Assembly (NCBI GenBank): GCA_025359965.1
Contig: JANYDC010000077.1
Span: 29,314-93,313 of the forward strand
Origin: Pedosphaera sp.
Lineage (GTDB): Bacteria > Verrucomicrobiota > Verrucomicrobiia > Limisphaerales > SXQI01
Reading direction: 5' to 3'
Length of the DNA: 64,000 bases
Position numbers and translations under genes: made by a program
In this document: one piece after another, positions 34,943-43,637 of the stretch
Position numbering within the stretch: position 1 is the stretch's first letter
How the letters are laid out: every line of letters starts with the position of its first letter
Notes under the pieces: model-generated
The model's input: the letters and a program-made list of their open reading frames with translations, nothing else
What the model was told of the DNA's origin: nothing
Database searches by the model: none

Positions 34943-35734
34943 TCAGCGTTTGCTGCTGGTGTGTTCGAGAAGCCACTGGAAATCAGTCTTTGGCGAAGCA
35001 TCAAACTTTGTACCATATCCGCCTTTCACAGGAGGACGGACGGTGCCCTTGTCGCTTGTAACTACCCACCTGTGAACTTCGGCATGTCCATCGACGAAAG
35101 AAAAATTGGCGGCTCCATTGTGATAAGAGCCCGGCAAGTTTCCCCAGGCATAGGTGTCAAGGTCATTGACGAAGAAGCCGTCGTTGATGGTGTCCGGGTG
35201 TTCGTCGATAAAAACGAACCGCTCGGTAGGCCGATCCACATCGCCGGATTTGAGAAACTGGCGATAGAGCGGGTTGAAGCGATTGGAAAGGATGCCGGTA
35301 TCACCGATCATGGCATTCATGGCCATGCTACGAATGCGGGGGCCATTGTCCGCCACGGAACGATCGGAGGGGCACTTAAACACGCCGGCATTTTTGCTGC
35401 AATAGGGTGCGATTTTGCATTCCGTCAGGTAAATCAGGTTGGTATTGTCATCGGTGGTCCCCCAATCCTGCACATTATTGACCCAATTCTGGCGCTTCTC
35501 TTTCGTTTCCCCAATGCCGTGGTTGTTGATGAATTTATCATTTTCATCGCCGTACATTTGCCATGCCGTCTGGAGTTGCTTTTGATTGGCCAGACAAAGA
35601 ATACTCTGAGCCTTTCCCTTGGCCTTGCTCAATGCAGGCAGGAGCATGGAGGCGAGGATTGCAATAATGGCAATCACGACGAGCAACTCGATCAGAGTAA
35701 ACCCTTTGGAAGAACTGGAGATGGCTCGTCGCAT
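34943..35734 (-). CDS. Prepilin-type N-terminal and H-X9-DG domain protein
   Basis: A 263-aa pseudopilin-like protein. The N-terminus [20 protein letters not shown] is a textbook type IV prepilin signal, cleaved after the Gly before Phe and methylated by a PilD-type peptidase. The C-terminal part has the H-X9-DG motif, [13 protein letters not shown], typical of the large verrucomicrobial and planctomycete paralogous family (DUF1559-like). Four Cys in the middle may form disulfides. These families are present in many copies per genome; the individual role is unknown. No secretion machinery is adjacent. Confidence 0.93.
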   Translation of the reverse strand: MRRAISSSSKGFTLIELLVVIAIIAILASMLLPALSKAKGKAQSILCLANQKQLQTAWQMYGDENDKFINNHGIGETKEKRQNWVNNVQDWGTTDDNTNLIYLTECKIAPYCSKNAGVFKCPSDRSVADNGPRIRSMAMNAMIGDTGILSNRFNPLYRQFLKSGDVDRPTERFVFIDEHPDTINDGFFVNDLDTYAWGNLPGSYHNGAANFSFVDGHAEVHRWVVTSDKGTVRPPVKGGYGTKFDASPKTDFQWLLEHTSSKR

Positions 35735-35817
35735 ATTGGGGCGTTAGAAAAGAATTAAACCGGCAGTTTGCAAAGTGCTTGGACTCCGCTGCACTTGCGA
35801 TTATTTAAACATCCTTA

Positions 35818-37860
35818 TTATTTAATGAGGAAGAAGGTTGGCCGCCACGGATTTAAACGAAATTGCAGCCGGTCCATTTTGATAGGGTCGGCGTTGTCGG
35901 AACCCTGGACGAGCGTCGGCTCGGCAAGAGGAAGCGAGACTGAAATTTCATTCTCCAGCGGTTCGTTGCCACCTGCCTGAGTCAAAGCCTCGCTCATCTG
36001 GTAGTCCACCCCCCTCTCGAAGGCCACCAAAAGTCCACGCTTTGTGGAGAATCGGTGGGTACGCAGGCAAAGCTCTGGTGGAGTGAGAATGGGGATGTGG
36101 ATGTTTGATAGCTGTCCCGCGATGAAACGGGTGAGCGGATGGTCCGCCCGAAGCCGCAATCGCTCTTGCGGATAAGCCGATGGATCAATCTTGAGCATTG
36201 AACCAGAAGAATTCAGAGAGTAGACAACCGAAGCTTCAACCTCGGATTTGCCAAGCAGCGATTGGAGGGCTGGTTTGGGTCGCAGTCGGGCATGCTCGTC
36301 GAACACCCCCGTCCAACCATCGGCCAGCACGATGTGGTTGGTCTCGACCGCGAACTTTGAGATGGCGATTGCCTCGGCATCGGAGATGGCGATTGAGCCG
36401 GGGAGGATCAGAGCCTTGAACCCATTTTTGACTAGAAGGCCTGCCTCAATTTGCTCGGTCGAAAGAAAGACCGGCGAATATCCCAAGTCCTGAAGAGCTT
36501 TGAGCCAACCGTTGCGTACGCGTAAGAGACGATTATTGGCGGCCTCGTAACTGGAAAACCGCCGAAGCCAGGTTGACCCATCGACCATTGATTCCAAAAG
36601 CCAATCCGCTTGGATGCTGGCTTGGGAGTAATGAATGGCAATGGGATCATGCTGGAGATCCGCTACGTCGAGTTGAGCAGCCTCGGGAGCGACCATGCGG
36701 GCCAGAGCCTTCTTCAACTCAGTGCCCTTTCTGGTTAGAGGGTACCCCGGGGATTTGAAGTCGATCACGTCTTCGCTCCACCAAACGATACAGCCCCGAT
36801 CACCAAGCAGGCGAAGATGCCAAAGGCGGCGCAGGGCAGTCTCAAATCGATCCTCGCCCACGGTGGTAAGCATGGGCTTGCCAGACATGAACGAACCGAA
36901 AATCTCACGCGCGTTCCCAATGTCATAAGGCTCCACCCAATCCAACGACTGCGACAACCGCCACAGGTCGTACCCCCCGAAAGCACTGGGCATCTGAGTG
37001 CCTTCGATGCCCACGGGCGTTTGGGGATCATTTTCCCTGACGGCCGCACGAAACTTCCCCAGTGCGCGTGCGAGGCTTAAATCCATGTAAGAACGGAAGT
37101 CGGCCCAGGGCGCAAAATTCCACCGGGTGGCGTGAGTCAACGCGTCATCAGGTTTAAATTTCAGTGCCGCCAGAGCCTGCCAATCCGGATTTCCACGCGG
37201 ATTGGCTTCGCCTGAGGCCATGCGATTTTTAATTTGATCGGTCGTAAACGGACGCACCTCATCCCACGAAACAAACGATGTTTCCCACTTGGTATTCAGA
37301 GCTTCGAGACTGATGTATTGAGTTTTCAGCCAAGCGCGAAAACCAGCGAGAGCGGATGCGCTAAAATCGTAGTCGAACGGATTGGCCGAAAGTGTGGTGG
37401 AAAGCTCGTCCCTCAGATCGTAGTAGAGTGGGTGGTCAGAGGCGCACTGACGGGCAAGTTGACGGACTTCATTGGAAACAGAGGCAAGCCAACCCGGATC
37501 ATCAAGCCCGTACTCCCGGTGTAATGCACTGGCGGGACGCCCGTCTTTCGCCCAAGCAGTGATGAATTGGTCCCAATCCGAAACTTTTGACCTCCATTTA
37601 AGACACAGGCCGGTGCTCACCATGTTTTCGAGGTAGAAATTAAATCCGGCTTTGCGAAACACTTCTGAGTCACCTCCCGGACCAATGCTGACGGCCGTGA
37701 TCCCCAACTCCCGCAGCCGGTCCATAAACAGCGGGATTTTTGCGGGCTGGTTCCAAACGGTGCCACCCACCCACAGGATGGATTGATAATTCGTGGGCGA
37801 CCCGGCGGACGAGGCAACCTGTGTCAGCAACCAGATCACACATAGACAAATCAATTGCAT
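35818..37860 (-). CDS. Secreted GH42-like glycoside hydrolase homologue
   Basis: A 680-aa exported protein. The ATG chosen opens a signal peptide (MQLICLCVIWLLTQVASSAG); a longer frame upstream has no such start. A TIM-barrel domain (about 30-400) resembles GH42 beta-galactosidases: YYDLRDELS puts a Glu at residue 152 in the acid/base position, and PVGIEGTQMPSAFGGYDLWR has another Glu in a possible nucleophile position. The middle domain (about 470-600) resembles the trimerisation/glutamine-amidotransferase-like domain (FKALILPGSIAISD, NHIVLADGWTGVFDEH). Substrate and even catalytic competence are unproven. It is divergent from the response-regulator gene. Confidence 0.7.
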   Translation of the reverse strand: MQLICLCVIWLLTQVASSAGSPTNYQSILWVGGTVWNQPAKIPLFMDRLRELGITAVSIGPGGDSEVFRKAGFNFYLENMVSTGLCLKWRSKVSDWDQFITAWAKDGRPASALHREYGLDDPGWLASVSNEVRQLARQCASDHPLYYDLRDELSTTLSANPFDYDFSASALAGFRAWLKTQYISLEALNTKWETSFVSWDEVRPFTTDQIKNRMASGEANPRGNPDWQALAALKFKPDDALTHATRWNFAPWADFRSYMDLSLARALGKFRAAVRENDPQTPVGIEGTQMPSAFGGYDLWRLSQSLDWVEPYDIGNAREIFGSFMSGKPMLTTVGEDRFETALRRLWHLRLLGDRGCIVWWSEDVIDFKSPGYPLTRKGTELKKALARMVAPEAAQLDVADLQHDPIAIHYSQASIQADWLLESMVDGSTWLRRFSSYEAANNRLLRVRNGWLKALQDLGYSPVFLSTEQIEAGLLVKNGFKALILPGSIAISDAEAIAISKFAVETNHIVLADGWTGVFDEHARLRPKPALQSLLGKSEVEASVVYSLNSSGSMLKIDPSAYPQERLRLRADHPLTRFIAGQLSNIHIPILTPPELCLRTHRFSTKRGLLVAFERGVDYQMSEALTQAGGNEPLENEISVSLPLAEPTLVQGSDNADPIKMDRLQFRLNPWRPTFFLIK

Positions 37861-38074
37861 TGGACATGTGAAAGCAGTGGAGGCCACGAAGCAACGCGAA
37901 AGTCCTGTGTCGAAACGGGCAGCACCAAGACATGTCGCGCATATGGAAGCCAGAGATGTGGGATAACCGTCGTATTTTTGCACGGAATGAGATCACGACG
38001 TTGGAGAGCCATTCAGTTGGGCTTGCGCTTTGGCGTAGGAAGTGCGAGGGAACGGGGGCGGGTTGACTGTTTGT

Positions 38075-38761
38075 ATGCGTATTTTGGTCGTGGAAGATGA
38101 TAAGAAAATCGCGTCCTTCATCGTGCGAGGATTGAAGGAGCAAGGGCATGCCGTCGATCATGCTGGCGAGGGGGAGGAAGGTTTGGCTCTTGCGCGAGCC
38201 ACCCCATTTGATGCGGGGGTTTTCGACCTAATGCTGCCTAAACTTGATGGCCTCAGCTTGATCAAGACTCTCCGCGCAGAGAACATTCTTTGGCCGATCA
38301 TCATTTTGAGCGCGCGAGCTTCGGTGGAAGACCGAGTGAAAGGGTTGCAGGCAGGAGCTGATGATTATCTGGTGAAGCCGTTTGCCTTTGCCGAATTATT
38401 GGCTCGCTTGCAGGCACTTTGGCGGCGGGCGGGCGGACAGGCCCAGCAAGTGGCAGAACCCACCAAACTCTCCGTTGCGGATTTGCAGATGGATCTTCTG
38501 TCACGAGAGGTCACGCGGGCGGGGCAGAAAATCGAGCTTCAGGCCCGCGAATTTGCGATGCTCGAATTTCTACTGCGCCACCGGGGCCGCGTCGTGACCA
38601 AGACGATGATCCTGGAACACATCTGGGACTATAGCTTTGATCCACAGACCAACGTGGTGGATGTACTAGTGCATCGGTTGCGGGCGAAGATCGACAAGGA
38701 TTTTGAACCGAAGCTGATTCAGACCCAGCGTGGTGTCGGGTATATTCTGAAGGAAGCCTGA
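38075..38761 (+). CDS. OmpR-family response regulator
   Basis: A 228-aa two-component response regulator. The receiver domain starts MRILVVEDDK; the phospho-acceptor is Asp51 (FDLMLPKLDG), with Thr/Ser and Lys landmarks in ILSARAS and DYLVKPFAF. Residues about 130-225 are the winged-helix output domain (ELQAREFAMLEFLLRHRGRV, TNVVDVLVHRLRAKID). It is closest in style to CusR/CopR metal-response regulators, but that is inference. The histidine kinase gene begins 12 bases after its stop. Confidence 0.94.
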   Translation: MRILVVEDDKKIASFIVRGLKEQGHAVDHAGEGEEGLALARATPFDAGVFDLMLPKLDGLSLIKTLRAENILWPIIILSARASVEDRVKGLQAGADDYLVKPFAFAELLARLQALWRRAGGQAQQVAEPTKLSVADLQMDLLSREVTRAGQKIELQAREFAMLEFLLRHRGRVVTKTMILEHIWDYSFDPQTNVVDVLVHRLRAKIDKDFEPKLIQTQRGVGYILKEA

Positions 38762-38773
38762 TCCCAACCGACC

Positions 38774-40162
38774 ATGAAAAGCACCATCGCATTCCGTTTA
38801 AATTTTTGGTACGCCACGCTTTTTGTGATCAGTGCCGCTGGGCTTTTTGGCGCAGTCTACTACCTATTGCAGGGCGCGGTGGAACGCAAGGATCGGGAGG
38901 TCGTGATGGCAAGGGCGGGAGAACTTTCAGCAGTGTACGCCAGTGCCGGGGTGCAAGGTTTGCGTTTGTATCTCCAGAACGAGTCCTCCGACAATACGAC
39001 CCCCAGATACTTTGTCCGATTGTACAACAATGCAGGTCCTCACCTGCTGTTGAGCGTGCCGGAGGATTGGGTCACCTTCCGTGATCGGGATCTGGGAAGG
39101 ACGCGGTTGCGGGAGACGGTGATCCGAATCCCTCACGACACAGAGAGGGATCTCATCCTGAGTAATACTGATCTTGGCCGCGGCTTGGTTTTGCAGGTGG
39201 GCCGGAGTGGGAACAACGCGCAATCGCTCCTGCGACCCATCCGGAACCTGTTTTTCCTGGTGACGGGAATCACGGTGGTCCTAGGGGTTTTGGGAGGCGC
39301 ACTTTTTTCGAGGAGGGCGCTACAACCCATCCGGCAGATTGTGACAACGGCACAATCGATTGTGGATACGGGCAACCTCAGCGCGCGGGTGCCGGAGCGC
39401 GATGTGGAGGATGAACTCGACGAACTGGCCCGCCTGTTCAACCGAATGCTCAACCGAAACGAGGGATTGATTCGCAGCATGCGCGAGTCGCTGGACAATG
39501 TGGCGCATGATCTTCGCACGCCTTTAACACGCTGGCGGATGATGGCAGAGGAGGCTTTGCGCGGGGGGGATGACCCCCACATTTTACGGCTCGCGCTGGA
39601 GGATTGCCTTGAGGAATCAGAACAATTGCAAAAGATGCTGAAAAGCATGCTGGACGTGGCCGAAGCGGAAGCAGGGGTGATGAAGCTATCGCAAACGAGC
39701 TCATCGTTGAGCCAGTTGCTGGGTGAGGCGGCGGAATTGTACGAGGTTGTGGCGGAGGAGAAAGGCCAGCAGATCATCCGCAATTTTCAGGACGACGGTC
39801 TGGCCGAAGTGGATGTGGTGCGCATGAGGCAGGCCTTTGCCAACCTAATCGACAACGCCGTCAAATACACGCAACAGGGCGGCACCATCACCCTTAACCT
39901 GCTCACGCTTCTTAACGAGGTCCGCATCGAAGTGATCGACAACGGACCGGGCGTGCCCGAGGCCGAGCACGGACGCATTTGGGAACGACTTTATCGCGGG
40001 GACAAAAGCCGTTCGGAATATGGTCTTGGACTGGGGCTAAGCCTGGTGAAGGCGATTGTGCAGGCGCACGAGGGCCGGGCAGAGGTTAAGAGCCCTCCGG
40101 GGGAAGGAGCGTCGTTCATCCTCCATCTGCCGATTAAAGCACCTTCAAATAAATCGCTTTGA
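38774..40162 (+). CDS. CusS-like sensor histidine kinase
   Basis: A 462-aa membrane kinase and partner of the response regulator just upstream. Transmembrane helices at about 10-32 and 158-178 enclose a periplasmic sensor of about 120 residues. HAMP follows ([17 protein letters not shown]), then the H-box [12 protein letters not shown] with His245, N-box [11 protein letters not shown]1 DNGPGVP and G2 [12 protein letters not shown]. The sensor domain has no recognisable metal-binding His/Met cluster. The final 29 bases overlap the 3' end of the convergent rlmI gene. Confidence 0.94.
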   Translation: MKSTIAFRLNFWYATLFVISAAGLFGAVYYLLQGAVERKDREVVMARAGELSAVYASAGVQGLRLYLQNESSDNTTPRYFVRLYNNAGPHLLLSVPEDWVTFRDRDLGRTRLRETVIRIPHDTERDLILSNTDLGRGLVLQVGRSGNNAQSLLRPIRNLFFLVTGITVVLGVLGGALFSRRALQPIRQIVTTAQSIVDTGNLSARVPERDVEDELDELARLFNRMLNRNEGLIRSMRESLDNVAHDLRTPLTRWRMMAEEALRGGDDPHILRLALEDCLEESEQLQKMLKSMLDVAEAEAGVMKLSQTSSSLSQLLGEAAELYEVVAEEKGQQIIRNFQDDGLAEVDVVRMRQAFANLIDNAVKYTQQGGTITLNLLTLLNEVRIEVIDNGPGVPEAEHGRIWERLYRGDKSRSEYGLGLGLSLVKAIVQAHEGRAEVKSPPGEGASFILHLPIKAPSNKSL

Positions 40163-41369
40163 GATACTCGGCCTCGGCGAAAGTGGCGGCGTGATCTGAT
40201 GGAAGGCCGGTCACCGCCAACTCTTGAAAAGCAAGCCTCTCACGATGCAGAGCCAGCCTCACGGCGGCGAAAAATTCATCCTTGCCAACATGAGCCGAGC
40301 AGGAAGCGGCCAGCAATACTCCGCCACGTTGAAGTCGGCGGGCACCTAGTTGCGCCAAACGCTCATACGCCTCAATCCCTTTCACGCGATCAACCTCGCG
40401 CCGGGCCAAGGCGGGAGGATCAAGAATCACCATGCTGAATTTGTCGGTGCATTTCTCAAGCCATTCGAAGGCCTCAGCCTGCACTTCAAGATGGCGCGTG
40501 GTGGCAACTCCCGGAACGCTCGCGTTTAAGGCGAAGTTGCGGCGTGAGCTTTCGAGCGCGTGCTGGCTAATATCAACATCGGTGACGGATCGTGCGCCGC
40601 CTTGGGCCGCGTAAAGGGAAAAACCACCCGAAAAGCTGAACGCGTTTAGGACAGTTGCGTCACGGGAGAACCCGCCCACCTTGGCGCGGTTCTCGCGTTG
40701 ATCGAGGAAGAAACCCGTTTTCTGACCGCGCCAAATGTCCGCCTCAAAACGAAGACCGTTTTCAAGGAACACGACCGGAGTCCCCTCCTCCACCGAGGTG
40801 TCGCGCTGGAAAAGCACGCGATAAGGATGGACGTGATCGGCTGGGAAATTAGGAGCTGCCACGTTGCGGCTCCATCGGAGTACCAAGGTGGTGATTTCCG
40901 GCAGGGCTTCGCGGATCATGTTCTGCACCGGGCTAAGCCATGGCCACCAGGCGGAAGTGTAAACCTTCAACACTGCGGTGGAGCCATATCGGTCCAGCAC
41001 CATGCCGGGAAGTCCGTCGCTTTCGCCATAGACCAAACGAAGGCCGGTTGTTTGTTTGCTGCTGAGCAGTCCGGCGCGGCGCGCAAGGCTCGCGTTGAGT
41101 CGCTCTCGCAGAAAGGTCTCATTGATGGGAACGGGTTTGTTGCACTGCAAGACCCGTACTCGAATCGGCGAATCAGGATCGTACAAGCCAGCGGCCAGGA
41201 ATTTGTCGTTGCGGTCAAAAATGGCCGCAATTTCACCGGCCGTGCCGGGTCGATTCTGCTCGCGGATGCTTTGATCGAACACCCACGGGTGACCCGCGCG
41301 AACGCAGGTTTCGGCGGCTGTTTTAAGCCGGATGCGGAGGCGGGGGGTTTTGAGTGCGGATTTGGTCAA
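40134..41369 (-). CDS. rlmI: 23S rRNA m5C methyltransferase RlmI-like
   Basis: A 411-aa SAM-dependent methyltransferase of the RlmI/RlmK class (in E. coli RlmI makes m5C1962 in 23S rRNA). An N-terminal PUA domain (about 8-85, with [12 protein letters not shown]) precedes a Rossmann methyltransferase domain: [22 protein letters not shown] and the catalytic ILDPPAL. An ASCSAHV segment near residue 370 supplies a second conserved Cys. Its start overlaps the manC stop by 4 bases (ATGA). It converges on and overlaps the histidine kinase 3' end. Confidence 0.85.
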   Translation of the reverse strand: MTKSALKTPRLRIRLKTAAETCVRAGHPWVFDQSIREQNRPGTAGEIAAIFDRNDKFLAAGLYDPDSPIRVRVLQCNKPVPINETFLRERLNASLARRAGLLSSKQTTGLRLVYGESDGLPGMVLDRYGSTAVLKVYTSAWWPWLSPVQNMIREALPEITTLVLRWSRNVAAPNFPADHVHPYRVLFQRDTSVEEGTPVVFLENGLRFEADIWRGQKTGFFLDQRENRAKVGGFSRDATVLNAFSFSGGFSLYAAQGGARSVTDVDISQHALESSRRNFALNASVPGVATTRHLEVQAEAFEWLEKCTDKFSMVILDPPALARREVDRVKGIEAYERLAQLGARRLQRGGVLLAASCSAHVGKDEFFAAVRLALHRERLAFQELAVTGLPSDHAATFAEAEYLKAIYLKVL

Positions 41370-42493
41370 ACGAGCTTTTTATGCGCCTTGCTCTCTGAGA
41401 GTTTCTTGACGAGGTCTTTGATTTTTTGGGCTTGGGATTTATGCGCGACCATGAAGCTGTCATCAGTGGCGACGACAATCGAATCGGTCACCGACACGAG
41501 CGTGATTGTGGTGCGGTTTTTAGTGCGGGCATCGAATACGATATTGCCCGAGGAATCGACTTCCATCACTTCGCCGACAATGCAGTTTCCAGCGGCGTCC
41601 GGCTTAAGATGGCGGGCAAGAGCGGTCCATGCACCGAGGTCATCCCATGTAAAATCACCTGCAGCAACGACCACGTTTCTGGCTTTTTCGAGCAGGGCAA
41701 AATCGATGGAGATTTTTTTGATGGCCGGATATTCCTTGGCCAAAACCTTGGCTAGTTTCGGAGTGCCAGCCACTTTACGCCAGCCTTCGGCGGCGGCGGC
41801 CATTTCCGGCACGTTTGCCTTCAGGCCCTCAGTGATGGTGGCAACGGACCAAATAAACATGCCGGCATTCCATTGATGCCTACCGGAAGCGACATATTCC
41901 TGAGCCTTCTCAAGGTTCGGCTTTTCCACAAAGCGAAGAACCTTGGAAATCTTGGTTTTGAGCGCCTTCTCACCTGCGGGCGTCGGCACAGGATCTCCGA
42001 CTTGGATGTAACCATAACCAGTGGCGGGTTCAGTGGGCTTGATGCCGATGGTGACAATGACCTGATCCCTGGCGGCCGCTTCGAAGGCATCGCTAAGTGC
42101 TTGTTGAAATCTCTTTTCGTCAGGGATGACATGGTCGGCGGGCAGAACCGCCATAACGCCTTTGGCTGAACGAGCGCCGATGATGGCCGCTCCGAGGGCA
42201 ACAGCCGCGCAGGTGTCGCGTCCGACTGGTTCGGCAACGACGTTGTCCTTTGGCAGCTTGGGCAATTGCTTGCGAACCGCCGGGGCCTGCACGGCGTTGG
42301 TGATGATGTAGATGTTTTTCAGCGGCACCAGCGGCAGCACGCGATCCACAGCCTGTTGCAGGAATGAGCGCTTACCCAAAAGGGTAATCAGCTGCTTGGG
42401 CGTCTTTTCACGGCTCACCGGCCAGAAACGCTCTCCGCGTCCGCCAGCCATGATAATCACAAAACGATCGTTCTTTTGAGGGTCTTTGCTCAT
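41366..42493 (-). CDS. manC: Mannose-1-phosphate guanylyltransferase
   Basis: A 375-aa nucleotidyltransferase making GDP-mannose from mannose-1-phosphate and GTP. The N-terminal MAGGRGERFWPVSREKTPKQ is the nucleotide-binding signature of mannose-1-phosphate guanylyltransferases. ILPADH-like VLPADHVIPD and FVEKP are the other family motifs. It lacks the C-terminal phosphomannose isomerase domain of bifunctional ManC/AlgA, so it is the short, monofunctional type. The chosen ATG is six codons inside the longest frame, which begins with TTG. It lies 21 bases after trpA and overlaps rlmI, so the three form an operon. Confidence 0.88.
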   Translation of the reverse strand: MSKDPQKNDRFVIIMAGGRGERFWPVSREKTPKQLITLLGKRSFLQQAVDRVLPLVPLKNIYIITNAVQAPAVRKQLPKLPKDNVVAEPVGRDTCAAVALGAAIIGARSAKGVMAVLPADHVIPDEKRFQQALSDAFEAAARDQVIVTIGIKPTEPATGYGYIQVGDPVPTPAGEKALKTKISKVLRFVEKPNLEKAQEYVASGRHQWNAGMFIWSVATITEGLKANVPEMAAAAEGWRKVAGTPKLAKVLAKEYPAIKKISIDFALLEKARNVVVAAGDFTWDDLGAWTALARHLKPDAAGNCIVGEVMEVDSSGNIVFDARTKNRTTITLVSVTDSIVVATDDSFMVAHKSQAQKIKDLVKKLSESKAHKKLV

Positions 42494-42514
42494 GCGAATT
42501 CTTATCGACAATCT

Positions 42515-43324
42515 TTATAAACTCTTCACTGCGTCCACCATGGGTTTCACAAACGACTCAACGCGTGCCACCAGTTCAGGGATCGAGACGGACTTACCGG
42601 CCGCCGCGATTTGGTTGACTATGGCACTGCCAACCACCACCGCCTCGGCGGAAATAGCGACCTCCCTGGCCTGATCCGGATTCGAGATGCCAAATCCGAC
42701 CGCAATGGGCAAGTCCGTATGGGTACGAATTTTGCGCGTCATCTCACCGATGTTCGAGGCAACCTTCTGCTGCATACCGGTGACCCCTTCCCGGGAGATG
42801 TAATAGATAAAACCGCTGGCGCGTTTGACGATGAGCTCGATCCGATCATCAGGCGTGGTCGGCGCGACGAGGTAAATCACCGCAAGCCCGGCAGAGGCCA
42901 TGAGAGCTTCGTAGGTGCCCGACTCTTCCGGAGGGAGATCCAACACCAGCAATCCATCGACGCCCGCCTTGGCACAATCGACAATAAATCGTTCGACCCC
43001 GTAGCGGTGCAACAAATTGAAATAAACGTAGAAAACGATGGGCAACTGACTGTGTACGCGGATGGACCGCACCGTTTCGAACAGTTTGGGAGGGTTCGTG
43101 CCGGATTCAAGGCCTCGCTGCGCCGCAAGCTGGTTGACCAATCCGTCAGCCAGCGGATCACTGAAAGGAACGCCGATCTCAAGCACATCCACGCCAATGC
43201 GGTCAAAGCCCAAGGCAAGGGCCTCCGTGGCAGCCAAATTGGGGTCTCCGCCGCCAATGTAGACGACAAAACCCTTCTTCCCCTTGGCGCGCAGATCGCG
43301 AAAACGCTCGGTGATTCGATTCAT
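42515..43324 (-). CDS. trpA: Tryptophan synthase alpha subunit
   Basis: A 269-aa TIM-barrel enzyme that cleaves indole-3-glycerol phosphate to indole and glyceraldehyde-3-phosphate. The catalytic Glu49 (VLEIGVPFSDP) and Asp60 (PLADG) keep the numbering known for E. coli TrpA. GVDGLLVLDLPPEES and the phosphate-binding GFGIS segment are present. The usual YxTAGDP reads YIGGGDP here, a mild departure. The trpB partner is not adjacent. It heads a trpA-manC-rlmI operon and is divergent from a large fusion gene across a 181-bp inverted-repeat element. Confidence 0.93.
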   Translation of the reverse strand: MNRITERFRDLRAKGKKGFVVYIGGGDPNLAATEALALGFDRIGVDVLEIGVPFSDPLADGLVNQLAAQRGLESGTNPPKLFETVRSIRVHSQLPIVFYVYFNLLHRYGVERFIVDCAKAGVDGLLVLDLPPEESGTYEALMASAGLAVIYLVAPTTPDDRIELIVKRASGFIYYISREGVTGMQQKVASNIGEMTRKIRTHTDLPIAVGFGISNPDQAREVAISAEAVVVGSAIVNQIAAAGKSVSIPELVARVESFVKPMVDAVKSL

Positions 43325-43403
43325 CAATCCGCACATAGTGCCAGTCGCCTCGCTCAAGCTCAAGGTCAGGATGTGAGGATAGCGCCATTGCGCCTTTGCG
43401 GCA

Positions 43404-43584
43404 GCATATGGAGTGCGGTCGCAGTGCGCCGAGCAGAACTTGAAGCGGTCCTCTAATCCGAAGTTCCAGTTGCGACACTACATTCGCTTGAAGTTACAAA
43501 TCTCACCACACGCCTGTGGTTACTCCAAACGCTCCCATCCCAAAGTGGTGTCGACGCTTCGCTCCGCCACCGCACTCCACATGC
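43404..43584. mobile_element. MITE-like element with 16-bp terminal inverted repeats
   Basis: GCATATGGAGTGCGGT at the left end and ACCGCACTCCACATGC at the right end are inverted repeats matching at 15 of 16 positions. The interior codes for nothing obvious. It sits in the divergent gap between trpA and the large fusion gene, so it may carry or disturb their promoters. No target-site duplication was identified. Confidence 0.55.
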
Positions 43585-43637
43585 TTTACCTTGCCAAAAT
43601 ACTTGTCCGCGCCGTAGGTCTGACGAATGATTCGGCC

